A stretch of DNA of 64,000 nt. It comes from Ectobius pallidus (Eukaryota; Arthropoda; Insecta; Blattodea; Ectobiidae). Below the pieces are notes generated by a model, which saw only the letters and a list, made by a program, of their open reading frames with translations, was not told the DNA's origin and made no database searches. Below, piece after piece: positions 46,325-57,639 of the stretch. Both the position numbers and the translations under genes were made by a program. The stretch is taken from contig CAXKWD010000005.1 in the NCBI GenBank assembly GCA_964059195.1, forward strand, positions 92,703,882 through 92,767,881, read 5' to 3'. How positions within the stretch are numbered: position 1 is the stretch's first letter; every line of letters starts with the position of its first letter.

Positions 46325-48760
46325 TAACAGAAAAATCATAAATCATTAAAAGATCTAAGTTCTAATAACAGTTCTCTGATGTAAGCTGTGAAGGCTTTAT
46401 TTTGTTAATCTGTCATTCACCTAAGAGTCTCCTTAAGTAAAGTTCTGGTCATTTTTATACTATACTGAGTTGTTGTAGATTGAGCTGGATGAAATAATAT
46501 TTCATAATATTATTGATTGCTGTGCATTTCAATGTAATCCGAACGGTTCTTAAATGGTCGCCCAGTGTAGGCCTACCTTGCGATTCGTAGGAAACTTCTC
46601 TACTCAAAGGATGTAAGGCAACAAAGTTTTGTTTTGATTTAAGGGATGACCGAACTGTTGAGAGTGGTTTCTAAACTACTTGTCTTACAAAGTTGAAATT
46701 TTACAATTTTAATCAAAGTGTAAACTGAAATTGAAGTTTAAAATGTATTTTTAATATTGTTTTTAGAAATTAATTCAATTGAAGGGGCTAGTTCAATAAG
46801 GGCATAAGGCACAAGAGCTTAGTTTTGAGAAACCTTAATGTTTTTAAACAATGTTACCACTCACAAGCACAGGTCTTTTCTTATGACTGAGCAGAGGTTT
46901 AAGGCACAAGTATAAATTGTTCACTGAGTATTTAAGAGACATGAGAAGGCATAAATGTTAAAAGCTAAAAATTCAAGATGTGTCTTACGCCCTTATGGAA
47001 CTAGCCCCTTCAATTGATTTTTAATCAAAATTGAAACCTATCTTTTCCAACATATATTAAAATATGAATCTTACTGTGTTAGGCCTACGTGAAGTTCTTT
47101 GATGCTTTATCAGTTCACTGTTGGATTTTTCAATATTGTTTATATTTTTTGTTAAAAAAAAAATATCCAGGAAAATCCTATGATTTGGGCCTATACTAAA
47201 TAATTAAACAAGTACTAAATCCTATACAGAAAATCTGATTAGTTATTTTATTACACACATTGTAAAATACATTGTGAAAAATTTCACAACTGTATATCAC
47301 TCCATTTTTGTGGGAGAATATAAAGTTTCAATATGGCAAAATAATATATAAATTGAAACTGAGAAAACAGGTGATTAAAGTTTGCATGCACTGGCCTTTG
47401 GAAGGGCACTGAGGTTTAAAAATGGTGTCAGCAGCACCCTGTTCCAAGCGTCCAAATGGCATAAAAGTTTGCACAGTTATACTGTAGGACAGTGTTTCCC
47501 AACCTGTGGTCCACATATCCCCGGGAGGCCGCGATTGAATGGGGGTCTTGGGAACATTTTATTTTCATTAAACTTTATGCTATCATATTAATAACATCTG
47601 GATATTTGTAGTGTGCATTTCAGGCTCTTGAGGCCCATCGTTTAACTTTAACTTTAAGTTTATGCAGTGCTTTTCTTCTTAAAAAAAAAATAAATAAATA
47701 AAATAAAGGGCGGTATTCACCGAAACTTTTAAACTGAATCTCATGGGAGCTCCCATACTTCTCCGAGAAGTCATTTTTTTTAGTGAATGTTCAACAATTG
47801 GGCCTATCATGGCCAGAATTGTTTCTCCCATGAATTGCAGTAAAATAACAGGTTCTTGCGACGTTCTCTTCAGATTCATTTTTTCACTTTTTACAGGTTT
47901 ATGAGATACTTCAAAAACATCGTCATGCTTTATTTTATTGCATACCGGTACAAAATAATTACTTTTATTTTTATTTTTTAATTTTTTTATTTAATGGAAT
48001 TAATACAGCATGTTCCATTGCTTAAGTGCTGCAATACTACATGCTATGTCTCATTAAAAAAGTTAAGTATATACAAGTATCTACAATGTTAGATACATTA
48101 AATCATTAAGGTAATAGTTTCTGAGCAAATTCCAATAATTACAACTTTCTTATAAAATTCTATCATTGTACAGCTGTGTTATCTAAACTTGTATTATTAT
48201 TAACTATAATGAACTGAAGTCTATTGCATGTATAAAGCGTTTAAATGATGTATAGTGTTTCACATTTTACTCATTTCACTTCTCTACTTGTGAACCACCT
48301 GCGCCGTTTGTTCCTACAATCGTACTAGGCTAAACAACTTACTGTGAATTCACTTGCCTCTGCAACACAAATTATATGTAAGCAATGAATGCAATTAAAT
48401 TTAAACACGCACTAAACCTTGATAAACTATGGTGGAAAGCTACTTACTATTTGTTTGTTACTATATTAGCATTAACTGCACTTGTTGCAATACTTATACC
48501 GTTGACCACAGGATCAGTTTGCCGAGGGCTGGAAAAACCAATCCCCAGCTCTTAAATGCCATTTAATCAAGGAATATTAAATAAATGTATTGTGGCTACT
48601 TACGATAACCATGAAGGCACAGTTCCTCATACTAGGGAATTCGTACTTGCGGTGGTTTGCGTTACTTTCATAAAACCAACAGGCTAAGATTATAAAACAA
48701 TTTATTCAATGTGTTGAAAAAACTTAAATCGCGTGGAAATAAATATTTGTATTAATCTTC
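46325..48760. other. Intron 2 of gene D, sparse repeats
   Basis: Contains a hAT-like terminal fragment at about 47489-47560 (CAGTGTTTCCCAACCTGTGG) and T/A-rich runs. An inverted word pair, GAAGGGGCTAGTTC(AATAAGGGC) near 46780 and GAACTAGCCCCTTC near 46997, encloses about 200 bp and may be a small fold-back element. No gene is supported. Confidence 0.4.
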
Positions 48761-48765
48761 TTTAC

Positions 48766-48821
48766 CTCGCTGACGAAAGTGCTGAAACTTCGGTCCGTTG
48801 TGTCCGCACATCTCGACAGAT
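48766..48821 (-). CDS. Exon 2 of gene D
   Basis: Acceptor TTGTTTTGTTGACAG and donor GAG/GTAAAG bound a 56-nt exon, the same length and phases (1 in, 0 out) as exon 2 of gene B. It reads LSRCADTTDRSFSTFVSE. The first split codon would be x-AT (Asp if the missing signal exon ends in G, as in B). No matching signal-peptide exon was recognised between 48.9 kb and the window end; it may lie beyond or be hidden among repeats. Confidence 0.58.
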
Positions 48822-48824
48822 CTG

Positions 48825-51070
48825 TCAACAAAACAATAACGAAATAATAATTATTTGAAAGTCATGCATAATGATAAGTTAGATACTTTTAGTACAGTAT
48901 ATTATTTATATCTAGCTGGTTACATGGCCTTCATACGGACAAAAAAAAAAGTATTTTGAAAGTTTCTTAGCTTTGCCCGATAAACACCGCGATTAAGTGA
49001 CCGTCCTTCGCTTTCCATTTTTGCCTTTTTCCTATTTTCTGGAACGGTTTGTGATCAACATGACCTGTGGATCTTGTATACAATATTTACAATAATTGCG
49101 ATTTTTTTCCATATTAGATTGTGAAGTTTAAAACGGGTATTGCCCTTGCTTAGGGTAAAGAAAGTTACGTGAATTCATTACATCAGATTTTATTTGGGCT
49201 GTGTATTCTTAGGGGATGCGATTCGAAACTACTTTCTCTTCATGTTTACACCCACCAGTTGAAGAGAACGTTATTTTTGCCAATTTTCTCGAAAACGACT
49301 TAACGGATTTGTTTAAGTTTCCTACGCGAATTCCATAATATGTGTAAGCTCATGGAGCTTAGAGAATATCAAAATATAATTATAGCACATTTAAGCAATG
49401 TTAAAGCAAATAAGTTTATCAGTCACTCGTTAGATGGCACTAATGTCAACCATTTGTAGCCAGAATTCTTGACATTCTTTTACTTCTTTATTTTTTATTT
49501 TGGATAAAGAAAGTAACTATTCTATACTCTCTCATATCAAGCATAGAATGATGCCTCTATGTTTTCATGCATAACTCTTAAGTATTTGTAAAAATTTAAC
49601 ATTAAAACTATATTGAAATATAGAAAGCTGCATTGCCGACATCGAACTGATATCGACTGTCGAGTGACAGCTCATTAGCATTTGCTTGGCCACTGCCTTC
49701 TTTATTTAAAAAGAAGGCAGTGGCTTGGCGCTACAGCCAGAGTAAATTAGCTCACCTAGAAGCGTCATATCGATTATTGTAGGCCTACTTGTCTGTAGAG
49801 ACAGCTTTGGGAATAGTTCGATTGCTCACCGCAAGAAGATTATTTAATTTCTCTGTAATTATACATTACAATTATAATGCAAATGCTCACATACATATCT
49901 TTTATGTTACAGAATAGGTACAGCATGTTGTTATGTTTAAATATGATCTTATTCTGGATGGAAGCTTCTGGAAACTTCAAGAAGAGCCTTCCATAAGAGC
50001 CTTGACTCTTTGTAAGATGATTATGTGAACGCATTTTGGCCGTTAGACTTTTATCACTTCATCACTGATCGTCGCTTCGTAAGGGCACAGCCCCAAATTT
50101 ATCAAACAGACCACAAGTCTGAATATATTATTGTACAGTATCTACATATAACTACGCATCATGGAACCAGCATCAGCAGCCACTTGGAGGTGGATTCGAG
50201 AGCATCCCTAGAACTTCGTGGAGCGTAGCTCGTAGCCATGGAAGGACTCGCTACTGGCCACCGTTCAGGATGATCTACAGCATCATAGATCTACAGCATC
50301 AATAACTGTACATCCTCCTTTAGCCATAGTCCGGCTAATGCATTCACATTCTCATCAGATGCAGTCGCTATACTAGTTAAGTAAATCAAATTAAGCCATG
50401 TATTAATACACAAAAGCCAAGTAGGGCTTAGCATCTTTATATTACTATAAAGTAATTCTGCTTATATAATCGTACGGAGTTTTGGCATCCTTGCAGCTCC
50501 TCTTTTCCTCTACGTGCAAGCTAAATATGCTGCCGTAGTAGTTTTGAACAATCTCTTAAAGACCAAGATATGGTCTAGCATTTTGCTTGTAACAAAGTAA
50601 TTCCATGTTTATCACGTTAAGAAGTTTTGGCAAACAATTGCAGCTTCTCTTTTCCTACTTGCAGACAGAGTATACTGCAGTAGTATTTTGAGCCAATACA
50701 GCTCAATCATTCTAGAAAACTGTAACTAATGAGATTAAAATGAAGAAACTTAGATTGTTTGTTATAGACAACAAAACATATTATATTATAATAACAAGTG
50801 AACCTTAAATCACTCCTGAAATCTACCTAGTGCAAATAGCAAATTATAATTAAATACTGACAAATACCAAATACAACTACAAGAAAGAAGGGAAGCCAGA
50901 TTCTACAAGAGTGTAAGATTAAGCATTGATTCTGATCCTACATTATTCCTGCTTTCTTCAACATTCCTATTTTTCTAGTTTGCATTTTCTGGATTTTTAT
51001 TCCAGTGGTCCTCCGAAATTTTCTGTTAGGCTCATCAGCCTACAATATGCATAATAATTATATTATATTG
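48825..51070. other. Upstream of gene D exon 2; no gene supported
   Basis: A+T-rich. It holds a perfect hairpin at 49689-49724. Small frames near 49840-50228 on both strands show no motifs. Confidence 0.35.
49689..49724. repeat. Perfect 15-bp hairpin
   Basis: GCCACTGCCTTCTTT and AAAGAAGGCAGTGGC are exact inverted copies around a 6-nt loop. As RNA it would be a stable stem-loop. Confidence 0.75.
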
Positions 51071-51082
51071 TATATTATAAAC

Positions 51083-52213
51083 CAGGGGAAGTCAACTACG
51101 TCTGGTGATGACGTTTGTGGAGCAAGAGCATGCGGATCCCTTGTGTGTGACGTCAGCAAGAGCGCACGGTAGTAGGGGTGTTTAGAGTACGCTAGAGCTA
51201 GGTACTAGAGGACCTATTCACTTTAGCTCTGTTGGTAGAACAACTTCTGGTTGGAAATACGGAGCATTTTTCAAAGTTATTGCAAGTACGCGATCCTGAT
51301 AGTGTTCTCTCTGCAGAACATGTGTTAGTTCTGCAAAACATTCTTCTTCAGTTCGAATCGAGGTTTCAGGATGTGGAAAACCTTTCTCCAATGTTTAAAC
51401 TTTTTGCTACCCCATATTCAGTTAATGTCAAAGACGTTCCTTGCCGGTATCAGTTGGAACTGCTAAACTTACAATGCGACGATCTGTTAAAGGACAAATA
51501 CGAACGTAAAGTGGTCTTGGGTAACTTTTACAGAAATTTCTCTGAAACCAGATTCCCGAGACTTGCCGCACGAATATTATGTAATTTTGGATCGACATAT
51601 GTGGCCGAACAATTTTTTTCACTAATGAAATGTGCAAAGCTCAAATCAAGAAGTACATTGTTAAATCACAACCTAAATGTAGTCTTCGATTAAATATTGC
51701 TCAAACATTACGTCCCAACATTGATAAACTTGTTAAAGAAAAAAAGAGACAGGAAAGTCAGAAAATTGTTACTGTAATCTTGTATCATCTAAGGTGCAGA
51801 CGAGCTTGTATGGTAATTAATTCAGTTCATTTTTTAAAATCATTTTTACTGTAGTGAATTATGTTAATTCAAATGATAGTAGCCTATTGTCTATTTTTGT
51901 CAAAGAACATAGATTTTGTGGAAAGGCAATTGTTCTCACAGAATAGAAAAATAGAATTATTTATAATATGTTAAACTGCTGTGCTGTAATTAACCGATAA
52001 ACTATCAAAAAAATCGATTGATGTTTCATTAACTCGGAAACACGTATTACGTATGTTCTAACCCCCTAAATTCCCGCTGCCCGCAATACCAATGCCCCTC
52101 TCTTCCCCCCTGTTCACTGATGCCTACATTTCACATGCTCCTCGCAGATATTTTACGCGTGCAGTCAGAGCAGGAAGCAGTGACGTCACAGAGCAAGCTT
52201 CTGTCTTCCCCTG
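51083..52213 (+). mobile_element. hAT transposon, internally deleted, 1131 bp with exact 8-bp duplication
   Basis: Ends CAGGGGAAGTCAACTA and TCTTCCCCTG are inverted, and TTATAAAC flanks both sides (51075-51082, 52214-52221). The interior carries the 3' part of a transposase gene. Limits and superfamily are well supported. Confidence 0.85.
51232..51854 (+). pseudogene. hAT transposase C-terminal part (GTF2I-repeat/ZBED-type), frameshifted
   Basis: The 153-codon frame at 51232-51693 holds VRDPDSVLSAEHVLVLQN-like and FKLFATPYSVNV, then RFPRLAARILCNFGSTYVAE followed by QFFSLMKCAKLKSRSTLLN. The last stretch is the hAT C-terminal dimerisation region, best known in GTF2IRD2-like/ZBED-type transposases (...EQLFSLMK..KSK.RS.L...). 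The frame is lost near 51690 and continues as RLNIAQTLRPNIDKLVKEKK in the frame that runs to 51854. The N-terminal zinc finger and most of the catalytic domain are absent. It is a defective transposase inside the hAT element. Confidence 0.7.
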
Positions 52214-52233
52214 TTATAAACTATAATATGTTT

Positions 52234-52730
52234 GTACTACCACCTCCCGATAAAATATTTATCTGCCAGACAGATTTTGGGAGGATGGAATGGTAAATAA
52301 ACCACCAACTACCATATAGGCAGACTTGATGGAAACAAAATGTCTCTCTAGCCTGTCTAGTTTGTCTAGAGCTAAGCAGCCACCTGAATTTCAGAATTAA
52401 TGCTGCAAGGTTTAATTTACACAATAAGGCCGTTTTAGACTCACATTTGAATGATATAGAATTGCAAAAATTCATCAATGTAGGCCTACTTGAAATTATA
52501 CGTTCTGATGTAATTTCACTGTACAAATATAAAATTACACAACGTTCGAATTGTCGCACCTAGTAAGGCCGCACAAACCAGAAGAAATTCACTCGGTGCT
52601 CACCGGTCTACAATTCTAGTTACGAAATTTTACTGGACTCTTCCCGATAGCAGTTCGGCGGTGGTAGTACAAGACATCATCCAGCTATCTGGAAGATATC
52701 CCGGGAGGATTTATTGGGAGGTGATAGTAC
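52234..52730. mobile_element. Possible TIR element, about 500 bp
   Basis: GTACTACCACCTCCCGATAA at the left and TTATTGGGAGGTGATAGTAC at the right are inverted with few mismatches. A further GGCGGTGGTAGTAC lies near 52661. It adjoins the hAT element. No target duplication is clear. Confidence 0.45.
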
Positions 52731-52739
52731 AGGCCCTAA

Positions 52740-54260
52740 GAGCCATACCTTTATTTAATTTTACATATTTTATATTTACTATATAACGAGACTCTCCCGA
52801 AAGCTTCCGGAAGTATAGTTAATAATAACATCTTTAAATATTTATTATACATAAAGCATTCTTATTTTACTTTTTTAAAAATATTTAGTACGATATTGCG
52901 TTTTTTAGTATTTAGTTTGACAAGATAATAGGGAATATTATTAATTTACGGTTATTTTATAAGCTTCTTTTAAATAATGTATTATTTAGTGATGATAATT
53001 TTGGGTGCTACGCGGAATCTCCAGCTCATGGAAGAAGATGCAACTGCTACACGATTTAATGTAGAAAAGAAAATACTAGTTACTACAAGAGGAAGCCAAG
53101 GATACGAGGAGATAGAGAACTAAACTTGCAGACAGAGTTCAAGGACCTGCCAATGGGCAGAACACTTAGGCCTAGTAATTATATGATAATAATAATTATA
53201 ATAATCTTGTTTGTAGTTATATTTTTTTGCCAGGAAAGTGATACGATTGACATTGTGTGAAACAATAATAATAGGCCTGTTATTTCTTGATCTGCAATTA
53301 GAATTATTTGTGACTTCTACTCACTGTAGAGGAAAGATAGAACTTCAAGTCCTGATATATCTAATCTGGCCTTGAATAGAACAGTAACTACTCCATGGTT
53401 TCACCTCTGTAGGATCTTACATAATATTTGCGTGGAATTTGCGAGAAATAAACCAAGCTAACGAGCCATTTTTAAAATTCTTAGAGAGCAACTGGAGTGC
53501 GTGTGAGATCTTAGCTGCAACTCACAGAGTTATATTGACGATTAATGCTATGGTCTTACAGGAGCTGATAATAAATTATGCCTGATTTAGCAATGTGTTT
53601 TGTCTAGATGTGTTGTAAAAGCTGAGCTATATGTTACAAAACACATGATAGGCTATGCATGGGCGTACGGTATGGGGGGGTTCAGGGGGTCGAAACCCCC
53701 CCGAAACATCTTCAATATTTTTAAGATTATATCATATAACGAAATAAAAGAACACTGTGATTCGGATGTTATTTTAAAATTTCGTCCATATCGAAACATT
53801 ATTTAAGATTGGTTTTCATAATTGTTTATAATATCAAGGTTTCCTTTCATTTCAGCTTAATTCCTGCAAAATTTGAACCTATTCTGGAATGGACTTAACG
53901 AAATTACTACGTCTGCAATCTACTTGTCGATACAGATATACTGATTCATTAGACTCGGTACTTGTGTAACTTCAAATCTGATTAGAGCTTATAAATCTGC
54001 TAGTGTCACCACTACTTATGGCTCACACCTTGGATCTCGATATTACCTGATTTCAGTGCTCGGCATAAAGAGTTTGTGTGGATTCTACCCCATGGTGTGC
54101 ATATATCATACAGTATTATGATACTTTTTGTCCAAAGAAAGTTTTTATTTAGACACTAGCTTAAATAAGAAATGGATAGAAACCTCAAGAAAAACAGTTT
54201 CAAAGACTATGCTGCATATTAATTATAGTGTATTATTGATCACAATACAAATGTTTAGTT
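52740..54260. other. Intergenic DNA, fragmentary repeats only
   Basis: Near 53650-53715, CATGGGCGTACGGTATGGGG and a G/C-rich hairpin resemble one end of the 8010-8411 element. No gene is supported. Confidence 0.4.
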
Positions 54261-54262
54261 AG

Positions 54263-54714
54263 TAAGTGCCAGAATGGTACTTTATGGGATTGTGTGGGGG
54301 ACGGGAAAATGTCTGTCCATCTGTCTGCCCGTCCATCTGTTTGCCCGTCCATCCGTATGTCCGTGTGTCTGTACGTACGATAACTCAAATACGCTTTATC
54401 GGATTTTAATGAAACTTGGTATACGCGTTTATAATGCCCATGGAAAGAAGCCTATTGATATTAGACCAAATCGGTTAAACAGTCCCCAAAAAACCCAATT
54501 TAGTGTCTAAAAGGCGCAATAACTCACATACGCTTTATAGGATTTTAATGAAACTTGGTATACACATTTATAATGTCCATGGGAAGAAATCTATTTATAT
54601 TTGACCAAATGCGTTGACCGGTGTCGGAGTAATGCCCAATTTAGTGCCTATTTTATGGTAATATATTAGAATTTAACAAATGCAAATCAGTCATCCTGAC
54701 AACATATTGTTTTA
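54263..54714 (+). repeat. Interspersed repeat, two-unit copy of the 14-kb family
   Basis: Starts TAAGTGCCAGAATGGTACTT, has a CCGTCCATCTG-rich stretch, two units with AACTCAAATACGCTTT / AACTCACATACGCTTT and GAAACTTGGTATAC, and ends CTGACAACATATTGTTTTAC. Confidence 0.7.
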
Positions 54715-54878
54715 CACTGATCATATACGGCTTTGGAATTAGCAATGCAGTTAGCCATGACATATTCCTTTGCATTTAATTATCAAACTAGTCAGATGTT
54801 TATTTCATTGATAAAGTTGAACACTGTTTATATACAGAAGGTATATTACTGTGAAATAATTAGGCCTACGTAAATTAA

Positions 54879-55600
54879 GGGGGGACATACAGCTTTCGAT
54901 GCTGAAAAATAGGTGAAGTTTCATTGTTTTTTTTTCTCACTAATGAATTGTTCTGTTAACTTGCAAACTGGCATGCTTTATATTGAGTAGTTCTATAATT
55001 GCAGAATGTTTTCTTAATTAATTTAACTATTACAGTTAATGGGAAATTATCATTACAAAATGGCAGCCAAATTTTGTGACTAATGTGCCGTTTCCCTGAT
55101 AATTTTCATAACTACTAATATTTCTGAGTGATTCTTTTTTCCATCTATTTGTAAATATCATATGAATAACATAATCTAGGATATTTGGATTATCTGCAGT
55201 ATATATATTTAAAAAAAAAATAATTCATCACTTGTTATTTTTTTTTTAGAAATTTTTACATCAGAAATATTTTTTAAAAAATAAACTAGCTTATTAAACT
55301 TACATCAATTATTCTAGATAGTGTTGTTCAATAATATCAAATATTCTTTCGTGCAAAATTTGATTGCAATATATTAATAAATTTGAGTTATCAGGGAAAT
55401 GACAAAAAATTTGGCTGCTATTTTGTAATGATAATTACCCATTAACTGTAATAGTTAAATGAATTCGGAAAATAGTCTGCAATTGTAGAATTAATCAATA
55501 TAGAGCATGCCAGATTGCAAGGCTACAGAACAATTCATTGCTGAGAAAAAAATAATGAAACTTCACCTATTTTTCAGCATCGAAAGCTGTATATCCCCCC
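54879..55600. mobile_element. 722-bp MITE with long inverted repeats and TTAA target
   Basis: The arms (about 230 bp each) start GGGGGGACATACAGCTTTCG and end CGAAAGCTGTATATCCCCCC. Inside, AATGGCAGCCAAATTTTGTG pairs with the complement AAATTTGGCTGCTATTTTG. TTAA flanks both ends (54875-54878, 55601-55604), as with Kolobok or piggyBac insertions; which of the two is not settled. It is non-coding. Confidence 0.78.
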
Positions 55601-56239
55601 TTAAGTGGAGTTCTTCCCCAGTGTATTTTGTGAAATGTTGACATATGGTATTTTAAGAATTTCTTACATCAGTGTATATGAGTCAGAATTAAGGTTAAGT
55701 ATTTTCTCCACAAGCACTGCTTAATGAATCGATCTGGAGCTTAACTCGGAGATAGATTACAAAAAGAACTTATTTTGTTCACATCATAATTGCAATTAAC
55801 TTATCACTGATTAAATAAAAGTCTTATGGCACTTTGTTATATCAGTTTACCTGATTTTATTTTAAAAGTATTGAGTTGCAGTGTGCGTAAGGACGTGGAG
55901 CTGAGACGACCTTATATTGAACCCCTCCCGAACGAAATTTCACCGTACGCCCTTGAGGCTATGTATATTTTTGTTTGTTGCAGAGCTGGCAATGTTGTTA
56001 GGCATTGTTATATAGATAAACTAGCTGACCCATCAATGCTTCGATTTGTTAGATGTATGTATATTTAGGTTAAGTGAACACAATTTAAAGTCGATTAGAT
56101 GTAGCCTACTTCTATAAATCATCAGCCGTCCAGCCAACACGGTGGACGTATTTATATTCCACGTACTCCTTCACCCGTAGTTTAATCTGATTATGTCTTA
56201 AAAAATGTAATTGTTCTGTTTCAATTTTGGGAAACATAC

Positions 56240-56690
56240 AGTAAAAAGCTGGGGGTAGGGGATGCCTTCGCTCCTCTCACACAGCGGGCTCCGGTTCGAA
56301 TACTGGTCGGGACAAGTTACCTAGGTTTTTTTCCGGGATTTTTCCTCACCTGTAAGACAAATGTCTGGTAACTTTAGGCTCTGGTAACTTTAGGTCCTAG
56401 TGGTCCCCGGATATCATCTGGCAGCCATAATCATCCTCATCCCATCCTCGCCTTGTTCAGAGTGAGTGTGTGAATGGTGTATCTCGTCCTATGTGTTTGT
56501 GTTGCGTCGGAGGTGGCCCCGGCATTGGCCTGATCACTCATCCGGGAGGCCGTCCATGTTCTTGTCTAGTCAAGAAAGTATGTATGTGAACCACAGATAA
56601 TCCCTCTCCCGACAGGTCGTGGCCCTGTAAGCCCGGGCAACGTGGGTTGCTTACATCACCCCAAAAGGGAGAGGTAAAAACTAAGGTAAA
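56240..56690 (+). repeat. SINE (family 2), slightly 5'-eroded
   Basis: B box GGTTCGAATACTGG, then ACAAGTTACCTAGG, CACCTGTAAGACAAATGTCT, GGATATCATCTGGCAGCC, GGCATTGGCCTGATCACTC and the end GGGAGAGGTAAAAACTAAGG. It parallels 23497-23912. TAACTTTAGG is duplicated near 56367-56392. The A box is poor (GGGGGTAGGGGATGC). Confidence 0.75.
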
Positions 56691-57089
56691 GATAGAGAGA
56701 TAATATGGTAAATAGAACTTAATCAGAAAATTATATCTATTGATTTTGTATTAACTATCTTTCGCAATACAGCTAACTTTAAGAAAAGAATTCAGCTCTT
56801 AATAAAAGAACCCAGGACCTTCTAAATTTACTTAGTGTTACAAAATAGTTAATAATCAATTGTAGGAATTCTATTGATAGCCTTTCTCATAATTTTATAT
56901 CTATTAGGTCTACATGAAATCACAGTGTCATGCAAAGCCACCTGTGTAGTTTAAAAAAAATAATGTTGTCATGGGGATTGTGTACATGCAGTATGAATTC
57001 CTTTTGTGGAATTTCATAACTTTACAACCCTATTTTGGCCCTAAGAGGCCCTTAGAGGCCAAAGATTTTGAAATCCTTTCTTAGTGCGC

Positions 57090-57215
57090 ATCTAGAGCCT
57101 AGGAGCAATATGTGTACCAAGTTTCACGTTCCTAGGCTGAATAGTTTTTTAGAAACTGTGATCAGTCAGTGAGTGAGTGAGTGAGTCAGTGGGTTTTGGC
57201 TTTTATATATAGAGA
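57090..57215 (+). repeat. Fragment of the GTGAGTGAGTGAG repeat family
   Basis: GTACCAAGTTTCACGTTCCT and CAGTCAGTGAGTGAGTGAGT resemble the units at 27600-27896 and 32735-32870. Confidence 0.5.
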
Positions 57216-57359
57216 TGTTATGTCAGAAAGAGATAACTTATGTAAAATATCATGTTTTGCTATCTTACAGAAGGTATATTACCAGGAATCACCTTTTGCC
57301 GTTACACAACAGAATTGTTATGCTGGATATAAAAATTCCTTCCTATTTATTGCACAGGC

Positions 57360-57610
57360 CATAGAGTTCCTAGAATTTCAGGTTCTTACGTTTTTAGACT
57401 TTCAGCACATGCAAGTGCTAAAGTGGTGGGCCTTATGCTCTCAGAATTGCTCCTGGTACTCATTTCTGTTAGGAACCGATGACAATAATGATTCCAGGAG
57501 GATTAGTCCTGTTGAAAAATTCCAAAAAAAACCAACGATCTCATCGGGATTGAGCACGGAACATTCCGGTTTGTTGCCTAACTATACTATGGCATGTTCC
57601 CGAATAGTTA
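57360..57610 (-). repeat. Diverged SINE (family 1), minus strand
   Basis: GCCATAGAGTTCCTAGAATT, GTGGTGGGCCTTATGCTCTC, TACTCATTTCTGTTAGG and CCAACGATCTCATCGGGATT follow the family-1 body in reverse. The frame that crosses it (57181-57636) is therefore not a gene. Confidence 0.6.
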
Positions 57611-57639
57611 AAAGAAACAGAAGTAATAAATCGTAATAT

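Noticed and set aside
55826..56068. 80-codon plus-strand frame
   Set aside because: No motif; it ends near AAACTAGCTGACCCATCAAT, a word typical of dispersed repeats in insect genomes.
57181..57636. 151-codon plus-strand frame
   Set aside because: It runs through a GTGAGTGAG-type repeat fragment and a reversed family-1 SINE.
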